The notes under the pieces are model-generated. The model searched no databases. It was not told where the DNA came from and was given only the letters and a program-made list of their open reading frames with translations. Both the position numbers and the translations under genes were made by a program. Below are positions 43,166 through 52,070 of a stretch of DNA of 64,000 nt, in pieces. This DNA comes from Ignavibacteria bacterium (GTDB lineage Bacteria; Bacteroidota; Ignavibacteria; Tepidaquicellales; Tepidaquicellaceae): contig JADJMZ010000001.1 in NCBI GenBank assembly GCA_016709315.1, positions 1,178,001-1,242,000 on the forward strand. The letters run 5' to 3'. The first letter of the stretch is position 1. Each line of letters begins with the position of its first letter.

Positions 43166-44971
43166 ATGAAAAAAATAAATTATCTTACCATTGTCTTTTT
43201 TATTATGATCAGTATCATTGCCGGATCATGCGGAAGAAAAAAAGACACCACAACTTCAAATGAAAATGCAAAATTTTCACTTACAGATCTAGCTCCTTCA
43301 GATGTTAAAGACGCTCAGACAGGAGACTGGATAATCAAACAGGAAATGTCAGATGCAGATAAACTAAATCCTACTGTTACAAATGATGCTACAGCAACCG
43401 GAATTTACACATATATTTTCGAGCCGCTTTTGGATGTTGACAGAGTTAGTTATGAATTAAAACCGGTTATTGCAAAGTCAGTGCCTGTGGTCAGCGATGA
43501 TCATCTGACATACACTTTTGACCTACGCGAAGATGTCACATTCTCAGACGGAAAACCTCTGACAGGTGAGGATGTGATTTTCACTATTAAAACGGTTATA
43601 AATCCTTTTACTGATGCACAGGCATTGAGAAATTATTTTGCTGATTTTAAAAGCGCTGAACTCGTAAACGGCAACAAATACAAGATAAGCATCACTATGT
43701 CAAAGCCGTATTTTAAAACCGTTTATACAATTGGAAATGTCGCTATCACACCAAAACATATACTCGACCCGGATAATATGAATGATAAATTCAGCTGGGA
43801 AGATTTACTTGCTGCACAAAAAAATCTTGATTCTAAAAAATATCCTGAAATGCAGAAGTATGCTGATTTTCTGAATTCACAGGAAGTATCCAGAGATTCT
43901 AAATATGTCGTCGGAAGCGGACCTTATAAACTTGATAAGTGGATAACAGGTCAGTCAATCACCCTTTCAAGAAATGACAAATACTGGAATAAAAAAGAGA
44001 TTCCTAATTTCCCGAATAAATTAGTATTCAAAACTATACAGGATCAGAATGCAGCAGTCGTAGCGGCAAAAAACAAAGAGACAGATTATATGTTTGTAAT
44101 TCAGCCGATTGACTTTGTGGAAAATGTAAAAAATCCTGAACAGTTTAATTTAAAAAAATCATTAGTAACAGAACCCACATATACTTTTATAGCATGGAAC
44201 AATAAAAATCCTCTCTTTGCCGATAAAAAAGTCAGATGGGCTTTGAGTTATGCCATTGACAGACAGTCTATTATTAATAACATTATATACGGAATGGGAA
44301 CAGCCGTTCAGTCCCCTGTTTTTATAAAAAGCAAATATTACAATAATGATCTGAAGGTAATTCCTTATGATCCTGAGAAAGCCAGACAGCTTCTTACCGA
44401 GGCCGGCTGGAAAGATACTGACGGAGACGGAATACTGGATAAGGTTATTGACGGAAAGAAAACAGATTTCAAATTTACTTTTATAAATAATAACAATCCT
44501 AAAAGAAAAAAAGTAATGCTTATAGTTATTGAGAATCTGAAACAGCTTGGCATTCAGGCAGATCTTCAGGAATATGAATGGTCTGTATTTCTTGACAAAA
44601 CAAAAAAACATCAGTTTGACGCCTGCTATTCGGCATGGCAGCTTTCTGTAACACCTGAGGATCCTTATCAGATATGGCATTCTTCACAGTCGCAGGGAGA
44701 AGGAAGTAACTTTATAAGCTATATCAATCCCGAAAGCGATAAACTTCTGGAGCAGAACAGAGTGGAGTTTGATGACAATAAAAGAATTGAATTACTGAAA
44801 CAGTGGCAGAAGATCATTTATGACGATCAGCCGACTACATTTTTATGGAGCGAGCCGTCAAGATATCTTTACAGTGACAGATTTAAAAATACAAGATGGT
44901 ATGCTTACCCTGATTCACCATTGCTTAATGAATGGTGGACGCCTGTAGCATCTCAACGCTATAGAAATTAA
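43166..44971 (+). CDS. Oligopeptide ABC transporter substrate-binding lipoprotein, copy 2
   Basis: This 601-residue SBP_bac_5 protein carries the lipoprotein motif IAGSC (Cys about 22) and shares long segments with the 39755 copy, including GDWIIKQEMSDA and KLNPTVTNDAT. The AGWKDTDGDGILDKV calcium-binding-like loop and LWSEPSRYLYSDR are kept. The separation by hpf-hprK implies an old tandem duplication with later insertion, or insertion of the duplicate. It precedes the permease genes, so it is the one most tightly linked to them. Confidence 0.93.
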   Translation: MKKINYLTIVFFIMISIIAGSCGRKKDTTTSNENAKFSLTDLAPSDVKDAQTGDWIIKQEMSDADKLNPTVTNDATATGIYTYIFEPLLDVDRVSYELKPVIAKSVPVVSDDHLTYTFDLREDVTFSDGKPLTGEDVIFTIKTVINPFTDAQALRNYFADFKSAELVNGNKYKISITMSKPYFKTVYTIGNVAITPKHILDPDNMNDKFSWEDLLAAQKNLDSKKYPEMQKYADFLNSQEVSRDSKYVVGSGPYKLDKWITGQSITLSRNDKYWNKKEIPNFPNKLVFKTIQDQNAAVVAAKNKETDYMFVIQPIDFVENVKNPEQFNLKKSLVTEPTYTFIAWNNKNPLFADKKVRWALSYAIDRQSIINNIIYGMGTAVQSPVFIKSKYYNNDLKVIPYDPEKARQLLTEAGWKDTDGDGILDKVIDGKKTDFKFTFINNNNPKRKKVMLIVIENLKQLGIQADLQEYEWSVFLDKTKKHQFDACYSAWQLSVTPEDPYQIWHSSQSQGEGSNFISYINPESDKLLEQNRVEFDDNKRIELLKQWQKIIYDDQPTTFLWSEPSRYLYSDRFKNTRWYAYPDSPLLNEWWTPVASQRYRN

Positions 44972-45052
44972 ATTTTATGCATAAGAATTGTAAACTTAAA
45001 AATGTAAATTGGGTTCGCGTAATTATTTTTCTTTAAACTTTATTTGTCATAA

Positions 45053-46069
45053 ATGAAAGATTATGTAATAAAAAGGCTTCTGCTTTTCATACCTACTCTT
45101 ATTATAATTACAATGATCACTTTTCTTGTATGCCGTCTTGCTCCGGGTGATCCGACGGAAATGAAAATTGGTCAGACAGGAGAGGCTCAGAAAACTGACG
45201 CAAAGAATCTGATGAATGAACAGGCGAAAGAATTTTATAAAAAGAAATTCGGACTCGATAAACCGCTGCCAACGCAATATGTCTTATGGATGGGTAATAT
45301 GCTTAAAGGTGATTTCGGTAATTCGTTTAAGGATAACAGACCTGTAATCGAAAAAATAATTGAAAGACTTCCAATTACTGTTACTATAAGTTTCCTGTCT
45401 TTTATGCTGATTTATATGATCGCTATTCCAATTGGCATTTACAGTGCGGCGAGACAGTATTCGATTCTTGACAGGACTACTACCGTTATTCTGTTTGTAT
45501 TATATTCGCTGCCGAATTTCTGGGTAGCGACACTTGCAATTGTTTTTTTATGCAATGTAGAATATTTAAAAATATTTCCTACTTCAGGAATAAAATCCGA
45601 AGATTTTCAGTCATTGACATCATTCGGTAAATTTCAGGATCTTTTTATGCACTTCTTTTTGCCTGTCATAATATCAAGTCTTGCAAGTTTTGCATTCCTT
45701 TCAAGACAAATGAGAAGTTCAATGCTCGAAGTAATTAGACAGGACTATATCAGAACTGCAAGAGCAAAGGGACTATCGGAAAGAAAAGTGGTACTGAAGC
45801 ATGCTTTAAGGAATTCACTTATACCTATAATAACTTTAGTCGGAGGACTTCTTCCTGCAATGATCGGGGGAAGTGTTATCATGGAAACAATTTTTTCTAT
45901 TCCCGGGATCGGACAGCTGGCATTTCAGGCTATACTCGACAGGGATTACCCGATGATAATGGCTGAGCTTGTACTGGCTTCCGTATTAACTGTAGTAGGA
46001 ATTTTGCTAGTTGACATACTTTACTCTTTTGTAGATCCAAGAATTGCATTCACAAAAAAAGCCGCTTAA
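45053..46069 (+). CDS. Oligopeptide/dipeptide ABC permease, OppB/DppB type
   Basis: The 338-residue inner-membrane protein has about six helices and the BPD_transp_1 EAA loop: RQDYIRTARAKGLSERKVVLKHALRNSLIPI. Other marks are an N-terminal VIKRLLLFIPTLIIITMITFL and a C-terminal PGIGQLAFQAILDRDYPMI. It forms the translocation channel with the next gene's product. Genes for the ATPases OppD and OppF are not in the window. The start lies 81 bases after copy 2 of the binding protein. Confidence 0.94.
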   Translation: MKDYVIKRLLLFIPTLIIITMITFLVCRLAPGDPTEMKIGQTGEAQKTDAKNLMNEQAKEFYKKKFGLDKPLPTQYVLWMGNMLKGDFGNSFKDNRPVIEKIIERLPITVTISFLSFMLIYMIAIPIGIYSAARQYSILDRTTTVILFVLYSLPNFWVATLAIVFLCNVEYLKIFPTSGIKSEDFQSLTSFGKFQDLFMHFFLPVIISSLASFAFLSRQMRSSMLEVIRQDYIRTARAKGLSERKVVLKHALRNSLIPIITLVGGLLPAMIGGSVIMETIFSIPGIGQLAFQAILDRDYPMIMAELVLASVLTVVGILLVDILYSFVDPRIAFTKKAA

Positions 46070-46075
46070 TAATTT

Positions 46076-47173
46076 ATGGAACAAAAAGAAATAATTAAAA
46101 GAGAAACTGATTATACTGAATCAAACGGTCTTACTAAATCACAGCTGGAATCTCAGAAAGAAGTCGGGGTTTCATACTGGTCATTGGTAAAGCATCAGTT
46201 CAGGAAAAATAAACTGGCAATGATCTCTATGTACATAGTTATTTTCCTTGTCTTTCTTGCGGTGACAGCTGACTTTCTCGCAAACAGTAAACCGTTGTAC
46301 GCTGTCTATAAAGGAGAGACTTATTTTCCGGTTATAAAAGATTATCTGAATTCGACTGGTATCAGTAAATGGAGTTCGGATATGATTAATGCAAACTGGA
46401 AGGAACTTGATAATCAGGGTAAACTTGAAAGCGTCATCTGGACTCCGGTTCCTTACGGCTCAAGAGAAATAGATCTTGTAAACAGTCTGAGTCCGCCTCA
46501 GGGTGATCATTATCTTGGGACAGACGGCATAGGCAGAGATCTTATGGCAGGACTTATACACGGATCAAGAGTTTCTTTATCCGTCGGATTTATTGCTGCT
46601 GGAATAGCTTTGATAATAGGAATCTGTCTCGGCTCCATTGCAGGATTTTACGGCGGGAAAATAGATCTGCTTATTATGAGATTTGTAGAAATAATGGTAA
46701 CTCTTCCTACATTTTTTCTTATAATTACAATCGTAGCTATTTACGGCTCAAGTATCTGGTACATAATGGCTGCAATAGGCTTTACCTCCTGGACAGGCGA
46801 TGCCAAATTAATCAGAGGAGAAGTTTTAAAAGTAAGAAATATGGAATACATTACTGCCGCAAACTCAATAGGTTTGCCTAACAGACAGATAATTTTCAGA
46901 CATGTGATTCCGAATGCGATTGCTCCGGTTCTTGTATCAGGAGCATTTGCAATTGCTGGCGCTATTCTTACTGAAGCAGCTTTGAGTTTTCTCGGATTCG
47001 GAGTAAGCGCTACTACCGTAACCTGGGGATCACTTCTGAATGAAGCAAGAGGAGCGTCCAGTGCATGGTGGCTGGCTATCTTTCCGGGATTTATGATCTT
47101 CATCGCAGTTGTAACTTATAATCTGATCGGTGAAGGACTCAGAGATGCTTTAGACCCCCGATTAAGAGATTGA
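46076..47173 (+). CDS. Oligopeptide/dipeptide ABC permease, OppC/DppC type
   Basis: The 365-residue partner of the upstream permease begins with an OppC_N segment (LVKHQFRKNKLAMISM) and a helix, then a periplasmic loop of roughly 85 residues, longer than in E. coli OppC. The transport domain follows, with HYLGTDGIGRDLMAGLIHGSRVSLSVG and the EAA loop RGEVLKVRNMEYITAANSIGLPNRQI. It is six bases after the OppB-type gene. Stop codon TGA overlaps the -35-like TTGACT of a candidate promoter for the next gene. Confidence 0.94.
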   Translation: MEQKEIIKRETDYTESNGLTKSQLESQKEVGVSYWSLVKHQFRKNKLAMISMYIVIFLVFLAVTADFLANSKPLYAVYKGETYFPVIKDYLNSTGISKWSSDMINANWKELDNQGKLESVIWTPVPYGSREIDLVNSLSPPQGDHYLGTDGIGRDLMAGLIHGSRVSLSVGFIAAGIALIIGICLGSIAGFYGGKIDLLIMRFVEIMVTLPTFFLIITIVAIYGSSIWYIMAAIGFTSWTGDAKLIRGEVLKVRNMEYITAANSIGLPNRQIIFRHVIPNAIAPVLVSGAFAIAGAILTEAALSFLGFGVSATTVTWGSLLNEARGASSAWWLAIFPGFMIFIAVVTYNLIGEGLRDALDPRLRD

Positions 47174-47196
47174 CTTTAAGGAAAGTGATATATAAT
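47170..47196 (+). promoter_or_regulatory. Candidate sigma-70-like promoter before the DUF2795 gene
   Basis: TTGACT (47170-47175) and TATAAT (47191-47196) are separated by 15 bases, slightly short of the usual 17. The gap before this gene carries its own signals, so it may be transcribed alone rather than with the permeases. Pattern only. Confidence 0.35.
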
Positions 47197-47236
47197 ATTG
47201 CAAAAACTAAATAAAAGTTTTTTTAAAAATATAAAC

Positions 47237-47243
47237 GAGGAGG
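47237..47243 (+). promoter_or_regulatory. Strong Shine-Dalgarno before the DUF2795 gene
   Basis: GAGGAGG lies seven bases before the ATG (47251) and is a near-perfect anti-16S match. Most genes in the window lack any such site, so this one should be translated at a different rate or under different control. Confidence 0.8.
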
Positions 47244-47250
47244 TATTTAT

Positions 47251-47478
47251 ATGGTTTGGACATTAGAACTGGCGTCTTATCTTGATGATGCACCGTGGCC
47301 GGCAAATAAATCGGAATTAATTGACTATGCCACAAGAACAGGTGCGCCTAAGGAAGTTATTAATAATCTTGATGACTTGGAAGATACAGAGGAACCATTT
47401 GAAAGCATAGAAGAAATCTGGTTGGACTATCCGACTGATGAAGATTTCTTTTATGATGAAGAAAACAAGGATTTCTAA
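47251..47478 (+). CDS. DUF2795 small acidic protein
   Basis: The 75-residue acidic protein matches DUF2795. It has LASYLDDAPWPANKSELIDYA followed by TGAPKEVINNLDDL, then a very acidic tail (EDTEEPFESIEEIW, then DEDFFYDEENKDF). Function is unknown; the family is a small helical domain. It has the strongest Shine-Dalgarno in the window, its own candidate promoter and an adjacent intrinsic terminator, so it looks like a single, well-expressed gene. Confidence 0.85.
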   Translation: MVWTLELASYLDDAPWPANKSELIDYATRTGAPKEVINNLDDLEDTEEPFESIEEIWLDYPTDEDFFYDEENKDF

Positions 47479-47497
47479 ATTCAGTTAATCGGATTTT

Positions 47498-47527
47498 AAC
47501 CCAATAATTTACAGTTATTGGGTTTTT
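47498..47527 (+). terminator. Intrinsic terminator after the DUF2795 gene
   Basis: The arms aacccaataa (47498-47507) and ttattgggtt (47515-47524) are perfectly complementary, with a T-run to about 47529. It lies 20 bases after the DUF2795 stop and just before the Omp85 gene. Confidence 0.8.
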
Positions 47528-47540
47528 TTATTTACAAACA

Positions 47541-49535
47541 TTGATCTTATACAAAAAAAAATATTTTTTTACTTTAATAGTGTTTCTTTCCCTGGTCATT
47601 TCTTCCCATTCACAGGATAAAGCCGAAAACAAGGTCTTTGAAATTGACGAAATAAATATCAGTTTCACATCACAGAATATATTTGATCCTGAAGATGTTT
47701 CATTGCTGCTTGCATCAAAAGAAGGAGATAATTTTGATATAGAAATCTATCTGCAGGATGTAGAACGCATAAAAAAATACTATTTTGATAATGGATTTTT
47801 TAATGTGATTGTTGATACCGGTCTTGTTTTTAATATGGCTGATGATGAAGTTATCGAAAAATTTATTATTACTGAAAACATCAGGTACAGATACAATAAT
47901 ATCAAATATTCCGGAATTGAAAATACAGATGATATTGTAAAAAATAAAATTTTCAAATCCTCCGATAAATTATTGTTCGGAGGAAGGTTTTATTCCAAAG
48001 ACACTATAAATCAGGAAGTGAACAGAGTGCTTAATATTCTTTTTAATAACGGATATGCTACCGCTTTATCAGGCAAACCCGAAATTCTGAAATATGAAAC
48101 TAATGAGGAAAAATTTAAAAATAAAGTTGATATCACACTAATTTTTATCCCCAAAATAAAATACAGATTCGGAAAAACAAATGTTACATTTACCGATAAG
48201 AGATATAATGTCTCTAAAGAAGATATTTTCAGAGAGCTTACTTTCAGTGAAGATCAGACATATGATAAATCCGAAGTAATAAACAGTGAAATAAATCTTT
48301 CAAAAATTTCTCTTATTGAAAATCCAAGAATCAATATTGAAGAAATAGACAGCATCAATAATAAAGTTAATTTCAGCATAGATGCGCTGATAAGAAGTAA
48401 ATATGATTTCACTCCTGAACTCTTTGGTTATTATTTTCAACAGGTCTTTTATCTCGGAGCGGGTATTTCTTTTACGGATAAAAATTTTTTCGGAGGCGGA
48501 AGAGTGCTTACTTCCAGTCTGAGATTTTATTTTCATTCCTTTGATGATAACAGACTGGAATTTGTAAATTCCATTTACCAGCCCTTTTTATTCAGAAACA
48601 GAAATATTTCAGGAACATGGAATATAGGCGCTGAATACAGGTTAAATGAAATCTCCAATCTTACTCTGATTAAAAACTCATTTGGAGTAACATACAGTCT
48701 TCCCGATTATACTTATATTAACAAACTAACATCTAAATGGGAAATAAATAATGTAAGGATTAAGCTTAAACAACCTCCTCCGCTTGTTATCAATTATTTC
48801 ACTTCTACACTGAGTTTCGGAGCAATTCATAATTCTACTAATAATATTCAGTTTCCATTTAAAGGAAATTATCAATCTTATGAAATTGAAGAAAGCGGGC
48901 TTCTCAGCGGTATTGTAAAAAAATGGTTTAATACTGCGACTCTCAGTTATGTGAAATTTACAAATTTTAATTCTGCTTATTATAATCTTACAAATGATAA
49001 TGTAAAAGTTTCTTCAGCCCTTGCATTTAAATTTTCCACAGGCGTGATATTTGAATATGGAGATAATACTTTTACGGTAAATGATGAAGAGATTCAGTCG
49101 GACAGGGTTCCAAATGATAAAAAATTTGTTTGCGGCGGAGGTTCGAGTGTAAGAGGATGGGGCGCTAAGCAGCTTGGCATTGTAAAAGATAAAAACATTG
49201 GAGGTGATTTTATTCTCGAAAGCTCAGTCGAACACCGTCTGAGACCTTTCATGGATTCAAAAAATACTTATATCAGAGATCTCGGATTTGCAGCATTCAT
49301 AGATGCGGGAAATGCCTGGTCTGAAATAGGAAAATTTAAGCTGAATGAAATAGCAATTGCAGCAGGAGGCGGAATCAGGTACTATACTATTATCGGCGCC
49401 ATAAGATTTGATGTCGGGTTTAAGATTTATGATCCTCAGCCGGGAGATATTGGAGGATCAAACTGGATCTTCGGATCCGGAAGCAATCTGAATGACAAGT
49501 ACAATTTCCAGTTTGGCATTGGAAATACATTTTAA
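47541..49535 (+). CDS. Omp85-family outer-membrane protein with POTRA domains, copy 1
   Basis: This 664-residue protein starts with TTG (47541), has a hydrophobic signal (about 7-24), and then POTRA-like repeats (about 30-270: FEIDEINISFTS, IRYRYNNIKYSGIEN, KYRFGKTNVTFTD). A 16-strand-type barrel follows to the C-terminus. Omp85 markers are GGGSSVRGWGAKQLG (about 531-545), GGDFILESSVEHRLRP and FDVGFKIYDPQ. BamA inserts outer-membrane proteins, whereas TamA- or other Omp85-like proteins export or fold others; which this is cannot be decided. It is followed by holB by nine bases. Confidence 0.88.
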   Translation: MILYKKKYFFTLIVFLSLVISSHSQDKAENKVFEIDEINISFTSQNIFDPEDVSLLLASKEGDNFDIEIYLQDVERIKKYYFDNGFFNVIVDTGLVFNMADDEVIEKFIITENIRYRYNNIKYSGIENTDDIVKNKIFKSSDKLLFGGRFYSKDTINQEVNRVLNILFNNGYATALSGKPEILKYETNEEKFKNKVDITLIFIPKIKYRFGKTNVTFTDKRYNVSKEDIFRELTFSEDQTYDKSEVINSEINLSKISLIENPRINIEEIDSINNKVNFSIDALIRSKYDFTPELFGYYFQQVFYLGAGISFTDKNFFGGGRVLTSSLRFYFHSFDDNRLEFVNSIYQPFLFRNRNISGTWNIGAEYRLNEISNLTLIKNSFGVTYSLPDYTYINKLTSKWEINNVRIKLKQPPPLVINYFTSTLSFGAIHNSTNNIQFPFKGNYQSYEIEESGLLSGIVKKWFNTATLSYVKFTNFNSAYYNLTNDNVKVSSALAFKFSTGVIFEYGDNTFTVNDEEIQSDRVPNDKKFVCGGGSSVRGWGAKQLGIVKDKNIGGDFILESSVEHRLRPFMDSKNTYIRDLGFAAFIDAGNAWSEIGKFKLNEIAIAAGGGIRYYTIIGAIRFDVGFKIYDPQPGDIGGSNWIFGSGSNLNDKYNFQFGIGNTF

Positions 49536-49544
49536 TTATTTTTT

Positions 49545-50675
49545 ATGTGGGCAAATATTATTGGTCAGGATAGAGTAAAGGAAATTCTCGGAAATATTTT
49601 TAAAAGCGAAAAGATCTCTCACTCTTATATTTTTTACGGGAACGAAGGTACAGGCAAAGATGCCGCAGCAATTGAGTTTGCGAAATTACTCAACTGTGAT
49701 AAACCTGTTAATGGCAGCGAAGCATGTGACAAATGCAAAAACTGTATGGAGATTAATACTTTTAAATCTCCTTTATTTAAATTTGTCATTGCTCTTCCGA
49801 CCGCAAAAAGCGAATCTGATGAAGATCTGAATCCTCTCGAAAAACTTGATAAAGAAGATTTTATGAATTATCTGGCGGAAATGGAATATAAAACTCTTGA
49901 CAAGTATCACAAAATTTCCATTCCGAAAGCAAATGATATAAGGATCTCAAGCATCAGGCAGATTAAAAAGGAAATTTATCTTACAGGTAAAACAGGTAAG
50001 AAAAAAGTATTTGTCATTTCAAAATGTGATATGATGAATCCTAACAGCGCTAATTCGCTTCTGAAAATTCTTGAGGAACCTCCTAAAGATTCAATCCTTA
50101 TCCTGACAACTTCCCGTCTGAATTCGCTACTGCCGACTATTATCGGCAGATGTCAGAAAATTAAATTTGACAATATAGAAAAATCTCTCATAAGGAATTA
50201 CATTGACAGAAGAAATGAGAGTCTTTCAAAAGAAGAAATGGATTTTTTTGCAGAGTTATCTGAAGGAAGCATAATTAAATGCAATGAAATCCTCGATAAT
50301 AATTTTCTCGATCTCCGTGAAAAAGTTACGGATATTCTTGCAAGCATTATTACCAATCAAAATCTGAAGCTGGGTTCCGAAATTGATTTTATTACCGCTA
50401 AGAAAGATAAAGAACGGATGAAACAGTTTCTGATACTAATGGGAATATGGTTTCGCGATATTTCAGCATACTCTTCAGGCAATACTGAACTGATAATAAA
50501 TAAAGATAAAAAGGAGAGAATAAAAAAATTCGCCGTAAATTTCAATTCCGACAATTACAAAATCATAAATAAGATCGAAGAGGCAATTAAAGATGTTGAC
50601 AGTAATATTTTTCCTGAACTTATACTTTACCACCTTTCTTTCCACATAAAATCTCTTATTGAAAAAAGAAATTAA
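49545..50675 (+). CDS. holB: DNA polymerase III delta-prime subunit
   Basis: The 376-residue AAA+ clamp-loader subunit begins WANIIGQDRVKEILGNI. It shows IFYGNEGTGKDAAA (P-loop-like, with Asp after Lys), zinc-module cysteines in LNCDKPV ... CDKCKNCMEI, and a sensor-1 region with LKILEEPPKDSILILTT. The delta-prime subunit opens the beta clamp with delta and tau/gamma. The substituted P-loop fits the non-hydrolysing delta-prime role. It is convergent with the next gene with four bases overlapping. Confidence 0.9.
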   Translation: MWANIIGQDRVKEILGNIFKSEKISHSYIFYGNEGTGKDAAAIEFAKLLNCDKPVNGSEACDKCKNCMEINTFKSPLFKFVIALPTAKSESDEDLNPLEKLDKEDFMNYLAEMEYKTLDKYHKISIPKANDIRISSIRQIKKEIYLTGKTGKKKVFVISKCDMMNPNSANSLLKILEEPPKDSILILTTSRLNSLLPTIIGRCQKIKFDNIEKSLIRNYIDRRNESLSKEEMDFFAELSEGSIIKCNEILDNNFLDLREKVTDILASIITNQNLKLGSEIDFITAKKDKERMKQFLILMGIWFRDISAYSSGNTELIINKDKKERIKKFAVNFNSDNYKIINKIEEAIKDVDSNIFPELILYHLSFHIKSLIEKRN

Positions 50676-52069
50676 TATTCTATAAAAATATTGTCAGTAT
50701 TCCATCCGCTTTTTACTTTGATCTCCTTATCGTAAATCCGGAATACCTCCGGACGAAGAAACGGCTCAACGCTTCCTCTGTCATAAACACCGTTATCGTT
50801 TTCATCTGCGAACGAAAATACAATGTAAGCGCCTTCATAGACTTCATCGAATCTGAAATCTGCCGAATCGGAAAGTTTCCTGCTGTATGAAATGAATTTA
50901 TTATCTTTGTTGATAAGGAATATGTAAACGGGGAAATCATGAATGTTTTCTTTTAATATTTTTCCTGATACAATACCGGAACTGTTTTTAGCTGCAGTTT
51001 TTAATTTTTTAAAATAGTTTAAAATCTTCATTCTGCCCGTAAGATTTATTCTGATTTGCAGTTCGGATGAGTAAGAAAATTTTTCATTGGAAAAAACTTC
51101 AAGCAGTGAATCATTTATCCAGTTAAATATAGTCTTGTAAACTTTACCTTTTACTGAATCCGTTATTGAAAAATTATTAATAATTTCCGGTTTGGTATAT
51201 TGGTTATTTTTGAAATAAAAATAAAATCTGTAATCACAGGGGATGACTTCATCTTTACCGAATATATTTGAAAAAATATATCCGGATGTATCTGCTTCGA
51301 GTTCTTTCAGAAAATCAATTCCGGATCTGTTCATTACCGGATTTCTGAAAAGAAAATTGGCATCTGAATATAATGCAGAATCATCTTGAATTTTTATTGA
51401 GCTTTTAAGTATAGATATTGATTCAAAATCTTTGCTGAATAAATTATTCCTGTCTTCATCAGTAACAGCAAACAGTTCAAATTCTTCTGACGGCAGGTTT
51501 GTAAATATGTAATATCCGTTATCATCGGTTTGTGTAATGTAATCAGCAGTTTGAATAGCCGGATTTATTTCTGTACCGGTTTTTACATTTCTTATGTAAG
51601 CAAGTATTTTAATTCTGTCATACTTGTCAGCATAAACTCTTCCCGATATTTTACCTTTGTCAAGTTTGCCGCCGGTGGAGAAAGCGATTGAATAAGATGA
51701 ACCTGTAGAATTGCTTCCTCTTACATCTTTCAGTTCTTTACCGACAGTGATTACATACGTCCTGCCATTTGCAAATTTACCTTCAAATCTCACTTCAACT
51801 TCCTTACCGCTCCACTCAAAAATTATTTCGCCTTTAGGTTTTGGTGAAATATAAAATGATTCTTCAAAACTTCTCCTGTCAACATATTCATCAAATCTGA
51901 AAGTAACAGCATCTCCTTTGAAATTAAGTCTGCCGGGTTCAGGGAATACATAAATAATTTTCGGAGGAATCTTATCGTCAGCACCGCCTGATGGAGGAAT
52001 CTGATTGGCGCATGAAAAAAATAGTAACTGCAAAATAAAAACAGCAGATATTGAAAATTTCTTTTTCAA
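50672..52069 (-). CDS. Big_5 (SbsA-like Ig) lipoprotein
   Basis: This 465-residue lipoprotein (LFFSC, Cys about 20) starts with ANQIPPSGGADDKIPPKI, the standard beginning of Bacteroidota-type Ig-like proteins. A Big_5 domain covers about 35-130 (VFPEPGRL, VTFRFDEYVDR, VRFEGKFANGRTYVITVGKELKDV). Carboxypeptidase-regulatory-like modules follow (GRVYADKYDRIKILAYIR, then DDNGYYIFTNLPSEEF). It is probably exposed on the outer membrane. Function unknown. The kinase gene lies immediately upstream with one base between. Confidence 0.82.
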   Translation of the reverse strand: MKKKFSISAVFILQLLFFSCANQIPPSGGADDKIPPKIIYVFPEPGRLNFKGDAVTFRFDEYVDRRSFEESFYISPKPKGEIIFEWSGKEVEVRFEGKFANGRTYVITVGKELKDVRGSNSTGSSYSIAFSTGGKLDKGKISGRVYADKYDRIKILAYIRNVKTGTEINPAIQTADYITQTDDNGYYIFTNLPSEEFELFAVTDEDRNNLFSKDFESISILKSSIKIQDDSALYSDANFLFRNPVMNRSGIDFLKELEADTSGYIFSNIFGKDEVIPCDYRFYFYFKNNQYTKPEIINNFSITDSVKGKVYKTIFNWINDSLLEVFSNEKFSYSSELQIRINLTGRMKILNYFKKLKTAAKNSSGIVSGKILKENIHDFPVYIFLINKDNKFISYSRKLSDSADFRFDEVYEGAYIVFSFADENDNGVYDRGSVEPFLRPEVFRIYDKEIKVKSGWNTDNIFIEY

Positions 52070-52070
52070 A

